A stretch of DNA of 64,000 bases from Bosea sp. Tri-49. GTDB lineage: Bacteria > Pseudomonadota > Alphaproteobacteria > Rhizobiales > Beijerinckiaceae. The number at the start of each line of letters is the position of its first letter. The stretch's first letter is position 1. Positions 25,739 through 35,891 of the stretch are shown piece by piece. Both the position numbers and the translations under genes were made by a program. A model generated the notes under the pieces. It was given only the letters and a program-made list of their open reading frames with translations, had not been told where the DNA came from and searched no databases. Location of the stretch: the NCBI RefSeq assembly GCF_003952665.1, contig NZ_CP017946.1, forward strand, positions 3,842,501 to 3,906,500, in the 5' to 3' direction.

Positions 25739-26499
25739 GGGTCGAAGCCTCCTATCCCGATCTTTCCGGCAGGGCGGCGCTGGTCACCGGAGGAGCGGAC
25801 GGCATCGGCCGCGCAGTCGTCGAGGCGCTGGCACGGCAGGGCGCCAAGGTCGCCTTCCTCGACATCGATGCCGAGCGCGGCGAGCAGCTCGCGTCCGAGC
25901 TTTCGGCCGCCGGCGGCTCTATCTCGTTCCATTATGTCGATCTACGCGACATCCCGGCCACGCAAGCGGCGATCGCGGCGGCACGCGCCGTGCACGGCCC
26001 CTTCGCCATCGGCGTCAACAATGCCGGCCATGACGAGCGGCACGATTTCGACGCGGTGACGGAAGCCTATTGGGACGATCGCCTCGCCGTGAACCTCCGG
26101 CCGATGATGTTCGTCGCGCAGGCGCTCGCGCCGGACATGCGCGGTCTCGGCGGCGGTGCGCTCGTCAACCTGTCCTCGACCTCGTGGATGAAGGGGTCGC
26201 CGCACATGATCGCCTACACCACCGCGAAATCGGCGGTGATCGGCTTCACCCGCTCGCTGGCGCGGGCGCTGGGGCCTGATGGCATCAGGGTCAACTGCGT
26301 CACGCCCGGCTGGGTCATGACCGAGCGCCAGCGCACCAATTGGTGGACACCCGAGAAGGGCGCGGCCAACCAGGCTGCGCAAGCGCTGAAGGGCGAGATC
26401 CAGCCGGAGGACGTCGCGCAGATGGTGCTGTTTCTCTGCTCCGACGTCTCGCGCATGTGCGCCGGCCAGAATTTCATCGTCGATGCCGGCACGGTCTAG
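25735..26499 (+). CDS. SDR family oxidoreductase (aldose dehydrogenase-like)
   Basis: The 254-aa product is a classical short-chain dehydrogenase with cofactor motif TGGADGIGRA, the NNAG motif, the catalytic Ser in NLSSTSW and Y-x3-K in YTTAKS. The C-terminus ends with the FIVDAGTV pattern. GTG 25735 overlaps the stop of the IclR-SMP-30 gene (GTGA), fixing the start; the upstream open frame to 25489 is a shadow. In this operon it is a good candidate for the sugar 1-dehydrogenase supplying the lactonase. Confidence 0.88.
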   Translation: MRVEASYPDLSGRAALVTGGADGIGRAVVEALARQGAKVAFLDIDAERGEQLASELSAAGGSISFHYVDLRDIPATQAAIAAARAVHGPFAIGVNNAGHDERHDFDAVTEAYWDDRLAVNLRPMMFVAQALAPDMRGLGGGALVNLSSTSWMKGSPHMIAYTTAKSAVIGFTRSLARALGPDGIRVNCVTPGWVMTERQRTNWWTPEKGAANQAAQALKGEIQPEDVAQMVLFLCSDVSRMCAGQNFIVDAGTV

Positions 26500-26503
26500 C
26501 GCG

Positions 26504-27916
26504 ATGAGTTCGCTCGATGCGCTTGCCGCCATGCTCGATCCGGCCGCCATCGTCACCGATCCGCAGGCGCTGGCACCGCACCTCGCCGACTGGCGCGGCC
26601 AGCATCACGGCACGGCACTCGCGCTGCTACGTCCACGCAGCGTCGAAGAAGTCTCGACCATCCTGTGCTGGGCGAGCGCGACGCGCACTCCGGTCGTGCC
26701 GCAAGGCGGAAATACCGGCCTGTCGGGTGGGGCGACGCCGGACGGCTCGGGCGAAGCGGTCGTGCTCTCGCTGGCCCGCTTGAACAAGATCCGCGCGGTC
26801 GACAGCGCAGGCGATACACTGACTGCTGAAGCCGGCTGCATTCTCGCCGATGTCCAGCAAACCGCCGCAGCCAATGACCGGCTGTTCCCGCTCAGCCTCG
26901 GCAGCGAGGGCTCCTGCCAGATCGGCGGGGTGGTTGCGACCAATGCCGGCGGCATCAACGTCATCCGCTACGGCACGGTGCGCGATCTCGCGCTCGGCCT
27001 CGAATATGTCCGCGCCGACGGCGCGGTGATCCATGGCCTGAAGCCGCTGCGCAAGGACAATGCCGGCTATGCACTGAAGGACCTCGTGATCGGCTCGGAA
27101 GGCACGCTGGCGGTCGTGACGGCGGCGACCTTCCGGCTGTTTCCAAGGCCGCGTATCAGCGCAACGGCGCTGTGCGGCTTCGAGAGCCCATCGGACGCGC
27201 TGCAACTCCTCGCCCTACTGCGACAGGCGGCTGGCGAACGCATCTCCAGCTTCGAACTGATGTGCGACGCCGAGATGGGTCTCACGCTCGATCTCATGCC
27301 CGGCACCGCCCTTCCCCTCGAACGGCGGCACCGCTGGTATGTCTTCATCGAGCTCGCCGACAGCGATCCGTCCGGACGGGTTGGCGAGTTGCTGACCGAG
27401 GCACTCGCCACCGCGCTCGGGCAGGGCCTGTTGCAGGACGCGGCCATCGCCCAGAGCGAGGCGCAGGCCAAGGCGATCTGGAATCTGCGCTTTGCCGTGG
27501 CGGAGGCGAACCGCCGCGCCGGCCCGATCGTCTCGCACGACACCAGCGTCGCGGTAGCCGACGTGCCGGCCTTCATCACAGCGGTCGAGGCGATGACAGC
27601 CGTGCGCTTCCCGGAGGCTAGGCCGCTTTTCGTCGGCCATGTCGGCGACGGCAACATCCACGTCATCCTGCTCTTCCCACAGGAGACTCCGGCGGAGCGA
27701 AGCGCGTATCTCGGCGATGCCGTGAACGCAGAGGTCTTCGCGATCACCAGCGATTTTGGTGGCAGCATCACCGCCGAGCACGGCATCGGCCGCAGCCTGA
27801 CCGGCGCACTGATACGGCAGGCGCAGCCCGAGGCGCTGGAGCTGATGCGGGCGGTCAAGCAGGCCTTCGACCCCCTCGGCATTCTCAATCCCGGCGCGGT
27901 CCTCGCGCAAAGGTGA
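26504..27916 (+). CDS. FAD-linked oxidase (GlcD/D-2-hydroxyacid dehydrogenase family)
   Basis: The 470-aa product is a PCMH-type flavoprotein with the FAD motif PQGGNTGLSGGATP near residue 65, the GSEGSCQIGG and TNAGGINVIRYG segments, and a C-terminal domain with HVGDGNIHV and ITAEHGIGR. Family members oxidise glycolate, D-lactate or D-2-hydroxyglutarate. The start is ATG 26504, 4 nt after the SDR stop. As the last gene of the operon it may oxidise a two- or three-carbon hydroxyacid released from the aldolase step. Confidence 0.9.
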   Translation: MSSLDALAAMLDPAAIVTDPQALAPHLADWRGQHHGTALALLRPRSVEEVSTILCWASATRTPVVPQGGNTGLSGGATPDGSGEAVVLSLARLNKIRAVDSAGDTLTAEAGCILADVQQTAAANDRLFPLSLGSEGSCQIGGVVATNAGGINVIRYGTVRDLALGLEYVRADGAVIHGLKPLRKDNAGYALKDLVIGSEGTLAVVTAATFRLFPRPRISATALCGFESPSDALQLLALLRQAAGERISSFELMCDAEMGLTLDLMPGTALPLERRHRWYVFIELADSDPSGRVGELLTEALATALGQGLLQDAAIAQSEAQAKAIWNLRFAVAEANRRAGPIVSHDTSVAVADVPAFITAVEAMTAVRFPEARPLFVGHVGDGNIHVILLFPQETPAERSAYLGDAVNAEVFAITSDFGGSITAEHGIGRSLTGALIRQAQPEALELMRAVKQAFDPLGILNPGAVLAQR

Positions 27917-27987
27917 AGCAGGCGAGTGCGCGGGCGAAGCAATCGGAATAGTTGAACTGTTCCGAACCCAGAGCATCGGGTGCCTTA

Positions 27988-28008
27988 GTTTAGAATACAT
28001 GTAAACTA
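27988..28008. promoter_or_regulatory. Palindrome resembling an Irr/ICE box upstream of exbB
   Basis: AGTTTA (27988-27993) and TAAACT (28003-28008) are perfect inverted arms around 9 bp. The 17-mer at 27990-28006 differs at two positions from the ICE form TTTAGAA-N3-TTCTAAA as I recall it. It sits in the only AT-rich stretch of the 261-bp gap before exbB-exbD-tonB, genes usually controlled by iron in Rhizobiales. The match is by eye. Confidence 0.5.
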
Positions 28009-28177
28009 TTGTATTTGCTAACCAATTCGCTCTGGGTTAACTGCTGGAGACGATCGCGAGGTTGATGTCCTCGACCGGCACTGGCTCGCGATCGCCCGGA
28101 GCCGCCTCAACGAACGTGGCTTCGTTTTGAACGCGCTCCCGCCAAGGCGGGCGCCGCAAGACCACGGACCCAATTCG

Positions 28178-29212
<1,035 letters not shown>

Positions 29213-29215
29213 GCC

Positions 29216-29668
29216 ATGGCCGTCTCGCTCAAGGAGCCGCAGGACGGCGATCTCGGTGAGCTCAGCGAGATCAATGTCACGCCATTCATCGACGTGATCC
29301 TGGTGCTGCTGATCATCTTCATGGTCGCGGCGCCACTCTCGACGGTCGACGTCGCGGTCGACCTGCCGGTCTCGAACGCGCAGACACAGCCGCGCCCCGA
29401 CAAACCGGTGTTCCTGACCGTGAAGCAGGACCTTTCGCTCGCGCTCGGCAACGACACGGTGCCGCGCGAGCAACTGCAACTCGTGCTCGACCGGCAGACC
29501 AGCAACGATCGCGAGCAGCGCGTCTTCCTGCGCGCCGACGGGGCAATAGCCTATCGCGAGCTGATGGAGGTGATGAACAAGCTGCGCCAGGCCGGCTATC
29601 TCAAGATCGCGCTGGTCGGGCTCGAGGATACCGGCCAGGGCGCGGCACAGGGAGCGGGCAAGCCATGA
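29216..29668 (+). CDS. exbD: TonB-system protein ExbD
   Basis: The 150-aa product has one N-terminal transmembrane helix (about 20-42) with the conserved Asp in [19 protein letters not shown], and a periplasmic domain. It partners ExbB in the energising complex. It starts 3 nt after exbB and its stop overlaps the tonB start by 4 nt. Confidence 0.94.
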   Translation: MAVSLKEPQDGDLGELSEINVTPFIDVILVLLIIFMVAAPLSTVDVAVDLPVSNAQTQPRPDKPVFLTVKQDLSLALGNDTVPREQLQLVLDRQTSNDREQRVFLRADGAIAYRELMEVMNKLRQAGYLKIALVGLEDTGQGAAQGAGKP

Positions 29669-30525
29669 TCGCCCCCGCACCCGACCGCCGCTGGCTCGCC
29701 GCATTGCGCTGGGGGGCGGCCGCACTCACCGTCGCCACCCTCCATGGCGGGCTAGCCTGGGTCGGCGTGCACTGGCGCCCGACGGAGGCCGCAGCAGGCG
29801 CTCCGGAGCCCGCGGTCATGATCGAGCTCGCGGCCTTGTCGGTCGCGCCCGAGGCGCCGCCGGAGGAGCTGCCGGTCGCACCGGAGCGGGCAGCGCCGGA
29901 GCCGCCACCGCCTGAGCCGGTCAAGGAGACACCGCCGCCCGAACCGGAGCCGGAGCCCGTTCCGGAGCCGATCCCGGTCGATCAGCCCGAGGTCAAGCTG
30001 CCCGAGCTGCCGCAGATTCCGACGCTCGACGCCGTACTGCTGCCGCCTCCGCCAGAGCTGAAGCCGGTAGAGAAGAAGCCGCCGCCAAAGGTCGTCGAGA
30101 AAAAGGAAAAGCCCAAGCCGAAGCCCAAGGTCGTAGAACGCAAGCCGGTCGAGCGGCGGGCGCCGGAGGCCGTGGCGCCCAAGCCATCCGAGCAGCGCGC
30201 CTCGGCGCCGACCAGCGCGGCGCAGGGCACGGCCAGCCAACCCACGGTCTCGACCGCCTCCTGGCGCGGCTCATTGATCGCCCATCTCAACCGCTACAAG
30301 CGCTTCCCTGGCGGCGCGAGCCCCGGCACGGTCCAGGTCGCGTTCGCGATCGACCGCAGCGGCAATGTGCTGTCCTCGCGTGTCGTCGGCTCGTCGGGCG
30401 ATTCCGCACTGGACGCCGAGGCGGCGGCGATGATCCGCCGCGCCAGCCCCGTCCCGGCGCCGCCGGCGGGTGTCGGCGGCGGCGGAGCGATCTCGCTTTC
30501 GGTGCCGATCCGCTTCAGCCGCTGA
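29665..30525 (+). CDS. tonB: TonB family energy transducer
   Basis: The 286-aa product has an N-terminal membrane anchor (about 8-32), a long Pro/Glu then Pro/Lys-rich spacer spanning the periplasm (about 50-175), and a C-terminal TonB domain with [23 protein letters not shown]. It transmits proton-motive force to outer-membrane receptors for iron chelates or vitamins. No receptor gene is adjacent, so its client is unknown. Confidence 0.93.
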   Translation: MIAPAPDRRWLAALRWGAAALTVATLHGGLAWVGVHWRPTEAAAGAPEPAVMIELAALSVAPEAPPEELPVAPERAAPEPPPPEPVKETPPPEPEPEPVPEPIPVDQPEVKLPELPQIPTLDAVLLPPPPELKPVEKKPPPKVVEKKEKPKPKPKVVERKPVERRAPEAVAPKPSEQRASAPTSAAQGTASQPTVSTASWRGSLIAHLNRYKRFPGGASPGTVQVAFAIDRSGNVLSSRVVGSSGDSALDAEAAAMIRRASPVPAPPAGVGGGGAISLSVPIRFSR

Positions 30526-30534
30526 GGCGATCGA

Positions 30535-31833
30535 TCAGGGCTGTCTGCCCGGGGTCTGGAACGGCGTCGTGACAGTGTCGCCAACTGCCGCACCGGTGTC
30601 CTGAATGTTGTTGCCGAGATGCTCGACCCGGTCGCCAAGGTGGCGGCGTACCTGCGGGTCGACCACCGCGATCGGGGCGGTGACCACAATGCCGGCGGCA
30701 GTGCCGACCGCGGCCGCAGCGCTGCCGGTCACCTCGATCAGGCGCTCGCCGAGGCCGACGCGGGAATCGGTGATCGGCTGGCCGTCGACGAGGCGCGTGC
30801 CGATCAGCTTCACCACCTCCGGGCTCTCGGCGAACTTGCCGTGATTGAGCTTGTCGCCAGTGCGCAGCTTGGTGAGATTGAGGACCGTGATCTTGTCCGT
30901 CTCGAACTCGCTCTTATAGGGCTCGATATCAGGGTCGACAGCACCGAGGCGGTCCTTGCCGCCCCAGACCCGGCGCGAGATCGCCAGCGCGCGGTCGTCC
31001 TGGGAGACGAAGAGGGTGAATTTCGGGCGCCGTCCCGTCATCTCCGCGATCTGGGTGCGGAAGACGTCGGCGTCGACATCGGGCGAAGCGAGCATGACAT
31101 TGGCGATCTTTGGCGGAATGCCGCGATTGCGCACCGCCATCTGGGTCAATGACTCGAGCGCGACCCAGTTACCCATCGAGTGGGCCAGCAGCGAGACCTC
31201 ACCGACGGCGGGATCGCGCGCCAGCGCCTGCAGTAGGCTCTCCAGCGCGTTGCGCGAATAGGTCGCGCTCTCGCGATCATAGCCATAGGCGAAAAGCGAG
31301 CCGCGCGACGGCCAGGTGAAGAGCACCGGCACGACATCGGCATCGGAATCGTGGACGATCTGGGCAAAGCGGTAGACCGCGTCCTCGAAGCGGTTGTTGA
31401 AGCCGTGCACGAAGACCATGACCCGGCGCTTCGGCACCCGTGATACGCGCTCATGCAGGCGCGCCAGACCCGTCCGGGCATCGAGCTTGTCGACCTTGAG
31501 CGTGACGAAATCGGTCTCGGGATTGCCTGGCAGCCGGCTCGGCCACTGCACCTCGCCGATCTTGCGGCGCGCATCGGGCGGCAGCGAGATCGTCATCTCG
31601 ACAAAGGACGGCTTGCCGCGCTCGCCGGAGTACAGCACGCCGGCATCCGGATCGGCAGCCCGCGTGGTTGCCACCAGCATGGTGACCTTGCTGGTGCCCG
31701 GCACTGTGCTGGTGACGGGTGTCAGCACGCCCTTCACGTCGCCGGCGCAGCCGGCGAGGAAAACCGCCACGGCCGCAGACACGAAGACCCGTCTGACGGC
31801 CGGCGTCGGCAGGTCTTTGCAGCTGATCGGCAT
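30535..31833 (-). CDS. DUF900 alpha/beta-hydrolase lipoprotein
   Basis: The 432-aa product starts with a signal peptide and lipobox (FLAGCAG), so it is a predicted lipoprotein. The DUF900 alpha/beta-hydrolase core has VMVFVHGFNNRFEDAVYRFAQ and nucleophile Ser in LLAHSMGNW. The ~100 C-terminal residues are low in complexity (AAAVGTAAGIVVTAPIAVV). A GTG at 31836 precedes ATG 31833. It converges on tonB with an 8-nt gap. Its substrate is unknown. Confidence 0.85.
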   Translation of the reverse strand: MPISCKDLPTPAVRRVFVSAAVAVFLAGCAGDVKGVLTPVTSTVPGTSKVTMLVATTRAADPDAGVLYSGERGKPSFVEMTISLPPDARRKIGEVQWPSRLPGNPETDFVTLKVDKLDARTGLARLHERVSRVPKRRVMVFVHGFNNRFEDAVYRFAQIVHDSDADVVPVLFTWPSRGSLFAYGYDRESATYSRNALESLLQALARDPAVGEVSLLAHSMGNWVALESLTQMAVRNRGIPPKIANVMLASPDVDADVFRTQIAEMTGRRPKFTLFVSQDDRALAISRRVWGGKDRLGAVDPDIEPYKSEFETDKITVLNLTKLRTGDKLNHGKFAESPEVVKLIGTRLVDGQPITDSRVGLGERLIEVTGSAAAAVGTAAGIVVTAPIAVVDPQVRRHLGDRVEHLGNNIQDTGAAVGDTVTTPFQTPGRQP

Positions 31834-31919
31834 CACTGACTATCCAAGGTCCCGCTTGCAGCCCGGACCATGCTCGGCAGCAGCGACACCCGTCAAGGAC
31901 ACCGAAGCCACAGTGACGA

Positions 31920-32690
31920 TCAGACCATGTACTGGCCGCCATTCACCTCGATGGTCTGGCCGGTGATGTAGCCGCTCATTGCGGGGCTAGCGAGGAATAG
32001 GAAGACGCCGACATTGTCCTGTGGTGTGCCGACGCGCTCCATCGGCACGGTCTTGCGCATCGCCTCGATCTGCTCGGCCGTCGAATAGCGCTCGTGGAAC
32101 GGCGTCATGATCACGCCTGGCGAGACACCGTTGACGCGGATGCCGAAGGGCACGAACTCCTTGGCCATGCCGCGGGTCAAATTGAGCACGAAGGCTTTTG
32201 AGCTGGCATAGAGCGAGGAGCCAGGGCCGCCGCCATTGCGCGCCGCGATCGAGCTCAGATTGATGACGCTCGCCTTGCTGCCGGATTTCTTGAGGTAGGG
32301 CAGCGCCGCCTTGCTCGCCATAACCACTGAGCGGACGTTGAGATCGACGACGCTGTCGAAGAACTCGTCCTCGATCTCGGCGATCGGCGTGCGCTTCACC
32401 AGCGCGCCGGCATTGTTGACGAGGACATCGAGCCCGCCGAGCTTGTCGGCCGCCTTGTTGACGAGATCAACGGCCTGGGCGCTGTCGGCGACATCGGCCT
32501 GCAGCACATGCGCTTCGCCGCCGGCAGCCTTGATATCGGCGGCCACGGCGTTCGCTTCAGCCTCGCTCGACTTGTAATGCACCACGACGCGCATGCCGTT
32601 CGCCGCATAAGCCTTGGCCACAGCGGCGCCGATGCCGGTGCTGGAGCCGGTGACCAGGGCGCGCAGCCCCTTCAGATCTTCGAGCATCAT
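31920..32690 (-). CDS. SDR family oxidoreductase (3-oxoacyl reductase-like)
   Basis: The 256-aa product is a classical SDR with TGSSTGIGAAVAKAY, NNAGALV, Ser in INLSSIAARNGG and Y-x3-K in YASSKAF. The C-terminus carries the GYITGQTIEVNGG motif. It is 106 bp downstream of the GNAT gene and may belong to the same leftward transcript as the nucleoside/sugar genes, or be separate. Confidence 0.88.
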   Translation of the reverse strand: MMLEDLKGLRALVTGSSTGIGAAVAKAYAANGMRVVVHYKSSEAEANAVAADIKAAGGEAHVLQADVADSAQAVDLVNKAADKLGGLDVLVNNAGALVKRTPIAEIEDEFFDSVVDLNVRSVVMASKAALPYLKKSGSKASVINLSSIAARNGGGPGSSLYASSKAFVLNLTRGMAKEFVPFGIRVNGVSPGVIMTPFHERYSTAEQIEAMRKTVPMERVGTPQDNVGVFLFLASPAMSGYITGQTIEVNGGQYMV

Positions 32691-32796
32691 TCCTCCCGTC
32701 GGATGCAGACTTAAATCGTTTCAGGAACGATCTTGCGCGACGCGGAGCGGAACCGCCAGCGCCGCTTCGGCAACCCCGCCATTCGCTAGGGAAGGT

Positions 32797-33645
32797 TCAG
32801 CCCATTGCCTGGTTGACCAGGACGAAACGATGCATCGGCCCGGGTGCGGCCGGCGCAGCACCACGCTCCATCACCACGCTGGAGGCGACGAGCGGCAAGC
32901 CGCGTTCGCTCAACCAGGCGCCGAGGCCGGTGCGGGCGGGCACGTCGATGCGGACGAAGTCGCCGCGGCGGGCGGCGAGGAGCGCGGCGATCAGATTGCA
33001 GGCGGCGGCATCGTCAACGGCTGCGACCGGGCCAATCAGCCAGCCACGGCCATGCCGGCGCAGGAAGCCGAAGCCGGCCGGCGCACCGTCGCGCTCGATC
33101 AGGATCGCATGGCCTCTGGCGAGCAGCGCTTCGAGGACGGGCGCACGCGGCAGGCCCGTCGCCTCGCCGTCGAGCTGCGCCAATAGCGGCAAATCGGCGG
33201 CGATGGCCGGGCGCATGCTCTCGGTTGCGGCAAGGACGGGCGCTGCCAGCTCCGGCCAATCGCCCTGGTGCTGGCGAACTTCGTCGATGGCGATGAACCC
33301 GTACCGGGCGTAGAGCGGCTCGCCCTGCGGCGTAGCGACGAGCCCGAGCGTCCTGCCCTCCGTCGCCGCGATCAGTTGCTCGGTCAGCAACTTGCCGATG
33401 CCCTGCCCCTGCCGGTCGGGCGCGACGATGATCGTACCGAGCGTGGCGTGGGTCGCGCCAAAACCCCACCAGAGCCCGACACCGACAATCTCGTCCCCGT
33501 TCGGCAGGACGAAACCCCGACCGAGTGCGAGCGCAAACTCCCAATCTTCGCGCCGATGCGGCCAGCCAATCGCCGCCGAAAGCCTTTGGCAGGCGTCGGC
33601 ATCGGAGGGCCCGGCAGGGCGGAGCGTCAATTGGGTCGACATCAT
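32797..33645 (-). CDS. GNAT family acetyltransferase (tandem-domain)
   Basis: The 282-aa product has an N-terminal GNAT domain with the acetyl-CoA loop RQGQGIGKLL near residue 80. A C-terminal segment (about 150-282) resembles the second, degenerate GNAT-like domain seen in two-domain acetyltransferases. The frame is open to 33969, but the upstream residues are Arg/Pro shadow sequence and ATG 33645 begins 10 nt after the preceding gene's stop. Substrate is unknown. Confidence 0.85.
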   Translation of the reverse strand: MMSTQLTLRPAGPSDADACQRLSAAIGWPHRREDWEFALALGRGFVLPNGDEIVGVGLWWGFGATHATLGTIIVAPDRQGQGIGKLLTEQLIAATEGRTLGLVATPQGEPLYARYGFIAIDEVRQHQGDWPELAAPVLAATESMRPAIAADLPLLAQLDGEATGLPRAPVLEALLARGHAILIERDGAPAGFGFLRRHGRGWLIGPVAAVDDAAACNLIAALLAARRGDFVRIDVPARTGLGAWLSERGLPLVASSVVMERGAAPAAPGPMHRFVLVNQAMG

Positions 33646-33655
33646 CGGCCGGCCC

Positions 33656-34177
33656 TCAGCGACAGAATTCGGCGCAGCCGGATTGCCAGAATGGCGCCTG
33701 CCCATCGAGCGCCGGCACCGAGGGGCGCGGCTTCGCGTCCGGCAGGTCCGACGGCACCGGCACGACCAGCTCCCACCAGCGATGGGCGCATTGCGAGCGG
33801 AAGGCCATCTGATCGCTGATCGAAGTGTTCTCCCGGGCAAGGGCCGCGTCGAGCGCGTCGCAGGCCTTGCGCAGCGAGGCGTCGTTCCCCTCACCGGGCT
33901 CATTCGCATAATCATGGAAGGCGGCGGTGAAGCCCTCCATCTCGCGGGCGATATGGGGCCACTCGTCACGCCCGAGATTCCAGGCGTCCATCCATTCGCG
34001 CACCACCGTCTGGACCGCCTCGGCCTTCGGCTTGCCGGCGACCTTGCGGGCTGTGGTCAGCATATGGCGCATCAGTTCGGCGCGAGCGTGGAGCTGGCGG
34101 GCGGCGAGCGCGGCCGTCTGCATCGCCAGAATCGCGCGCTCGGCTTCGAGCTGCAGCTCCTCGACGAAATGGGCCAT
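33656..34177 (-). CDS. Protein of unknown function, helical
   Basis: I do not recognise this 173-aa protein. It is mostly helical, with a charged N-terminal half (VEELQLEAERAILAMQT, then LHARAELMRHMLTTARKVAG), several Trp residues (REWMDAWNLGRDEWPH; HRWWELVVPVP) and three Cys, one within the last four residues. No signal peptide or membrane segment is seen. It lies between nucleoside hydrolase and GNAT genes with gaps of about 10 nt, so it is probably translated from the same mRNA. Confidence 0.7.
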   Translation of the reverse strand: MAHFVEELQLEAERAILAMQTAALAARQLHARAELMRHMLTTARKVAGKPKAEAVQTVVREWMDAWNLGRDEWPHIAREMEGFTAAFHDYANEPGEGNDASLRKACDALDAALARENTSISDQMAFRSQCAHRWWELVVPVPSDLPDAKPRPSVPALDGQAPFWQSGCAEFCR

Positions 34178-34189
34178 TTCTTTCTCCGC

Positions 34190-35119
34190 TCAGGGCAACG
34201 TCGCGAGCCGGTCAAACAGGCGCTGGAACAGCGCCTCCGCCTCGACGCTCGCGACGACATGGGCATTGGCCTGCCGCTTGAGCCGGCCGTTCCAGTCGAT
34301 GGTGGTGCGGCCCCGCAAGGGGCCGTCACCGGTCTCGACCTCGACAAAACAGTCGCGCCCCGAAAAGAGTTCCGGCCAGAGCAACCATGCGATCACGCAA
34401 GGGTCGTGCATCGGATGGCCGGCAGTGCCGAGCCCGCCGGGCCGCGGACGCGTCAGCATGCCATGCACCGCCTTGCCCGTCGCGTTGCCGAAGGCGAGAA
34501 GGCGGGCGACCTGTTCGTGCGAGGCGATCGCCTGATGGGTGACGCCGAGGCCGAACATCACGATCGGCCGGCCGCAAGCGAAGACGATCGCCGCTGCGTG
34601 CGGGTCGACATGGACGTTGAACTCGGCCGCCGGGGTGATGTTGCCGAGCGCCAGCGCCCCGCCCATCAGCACGATGCGCTTGACCTTGGGCAGTGTGTCC
34701 GGCGCCAGCCGAAAGGCCAGAGCGAGGTTGGTCAGCGGCCCGAGCGGGCAGAGCGTGACACTGTCGTCCGGCGCGGCACGTAGGGTTGCGATCAGAGCTT
34801 CGACGGCATGGCTTGGGTTAGCCTTGCCACGGGCCGGCGGCAGATCGGCGCCGGCGAGGCCATCAGGTCCGCAGACGAATTCGGCGGTCGAGAGCGGGAA
34901 GAGCAGCGGCCGGTCGGCGCCGGCATGGACCGGCACGTCCTCCCGGCCGGCGAGTTCGCGGATGCGCAGCGCGTTCGCGGTGGTCAGCGCAAGCGGGACA
35001 TTGCCGGCGACGGTCGTGATCGCCCTGAGGTCGAGCTCCGGGCTGGCGAAGGCGAGCAGCAGGGCAACGGCATCGTCCTGGCCGGGATCGGTATCGATGA
35101 CGATGGTCTCGCGCGCCAT
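34190..35119 (-). CDS. Nucleoside hydrolase (IunH/RihA family)
   Basis: These enzymes split ribonucleosides into base and ribose. The 309-aa product starts IVIDTDPGQDDAVALLLAF, the Asp cluster that binds Ca2+ and ribose. It continues with VAGNVPLALTTANALRI, the VLMGGALALGN segment and a C-terminal HDPCVIAWLLWPELF metal-binding Asp. It lies 1 nt from a CUT2-type ABC importer ATPase gene. This suggests that the importer brings in nucleosides, or ribose derived from them. Confidence 0.92.
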   Translation of the reverse strand: MARETIVIDTDPGQDDAVALLLAFASPELDLRAITTVAGNVPLALTTANALRIRELAGREDVPVHAGADRPLLFPLSTAEFVCGPDGLAGADLPPARGKANPSHAVEALIATLRAAPDDSVTLCPLGPLTNLALAFRLAPDTLPKVKRIVLMGGALALGNITPAAEFNVHVDPHAAAIVFACGRPIVMFGLGVTHQAIASHEQVARLLAFGNATGKAVHGMLTRPRPGGLGTAGHPMHDPCVIAWLLWPELFSGRDCFVEVETGDGPLRGRTTIDWNGRLKRQANAHVVASVEAEALFQRLFDRLATLP

Positions 35120-35120
35120 C

Positions 35121-35891
35121 TCACGCAGCTTTCGCGTTGCCGGCCATGATCATATGGCTGAGATCGTCGGCGGTGAGATCGCCGAGCGGCTGGTCGACGT
35201 ACTTTCGGCCGGCGCCCATGATCACCACCCGGTCGGCGAGCGCGACCACGTCGCGCATGTTGTGGCTGATCAGCAGCACCGTTCTGCCGTCGGCCTTGAG
35301 CTTGCGGATCAGGTCGAGGACGAGCGCGGTTTCCTTGACGCCGAGCGCGGCCGTCGGCTCGTCCATGATGATGATCTCGGCCTTCCAGCGCAGGGCACGC
35401 GAGATCGCGACCGCCTGACGCTGGCCGCCCGAGAGGCGTTCGACCGGGCGATCCATGTCCTCGACCGTGACCGAGAGCTGCTTGAGGAAGCCCCGCGCCT
35501 CCTGCGCCATCCTCTTCTTGTCGAGCACGCGCAGGAAGGGCAGCAGCACGGGCCTCGTCAATTCCGAGCCCATGAAGACGTTCTGAGCGATCGAGAGACG
35601 CGGGGCGAGCGCAAGATCCTGGTAGATCGTCGCGACGCCATGGCTCAGCGCATCATGCGGCGAGGCGAAGACGACCTCCTTGCCACGCATGTGAACAGTG
35701 CCCGAGGTCGCTTCCTCGGCGCCGGACACCACCTTGATCAGGCTCGACTTGCCGGCGCCGTTGTCGCCGCAGATGGCGACGACCTCGCCGGCAAAGATGT
35801 CGAGGTCGACCTCGCGTACCGCCACAACCGGGCCGTAGCTCTTGCCGATGCCGCGGAGGGAGAGGATGGGTGTGGCGGTCACCAGGCTCAC
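35121..35891 (-). CDS. CUT2 ABC importer ATPase, single-domain (FrcA-like)
   Basis: The 256-aa product has Walker A GDNGAGKSSL, signature LSGGQRQAVAISRAL, Walker B IIMDEPTAALGVKE and switch His in LLISHNM. Unlike RbsA/XylF-system ATPases of ~500 aa it contains one nucleotide-binding domain, as in FrcA. Two copies would be needed per transporter. Its start overlaps the stop of the binding-protein gene by 4 nt. Confidence 0.92.
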   Translation of the reverse strand: MSLVTATPILSLRGIGKSYGPVVAVREVDLDIFAGEVVAICGDNGAGKSSLIKVVSGAEEATSGTVHMRGKEVVFASPHDALSHGVATIYQDLALAPRLSIAQNVFMGSELTRPVLLPFLRVLDKKRMAQEARGFLKQLSVTVEDMDRPVERLSGGQRQAVAISRALRWKAEIIIMDEPTAALGVKETALVLDLIRKLKADGRTVLLISHNMRDVVALADRVVIMGAGRKYVDQPLGDLTADDLSHMIMAGNAKAA

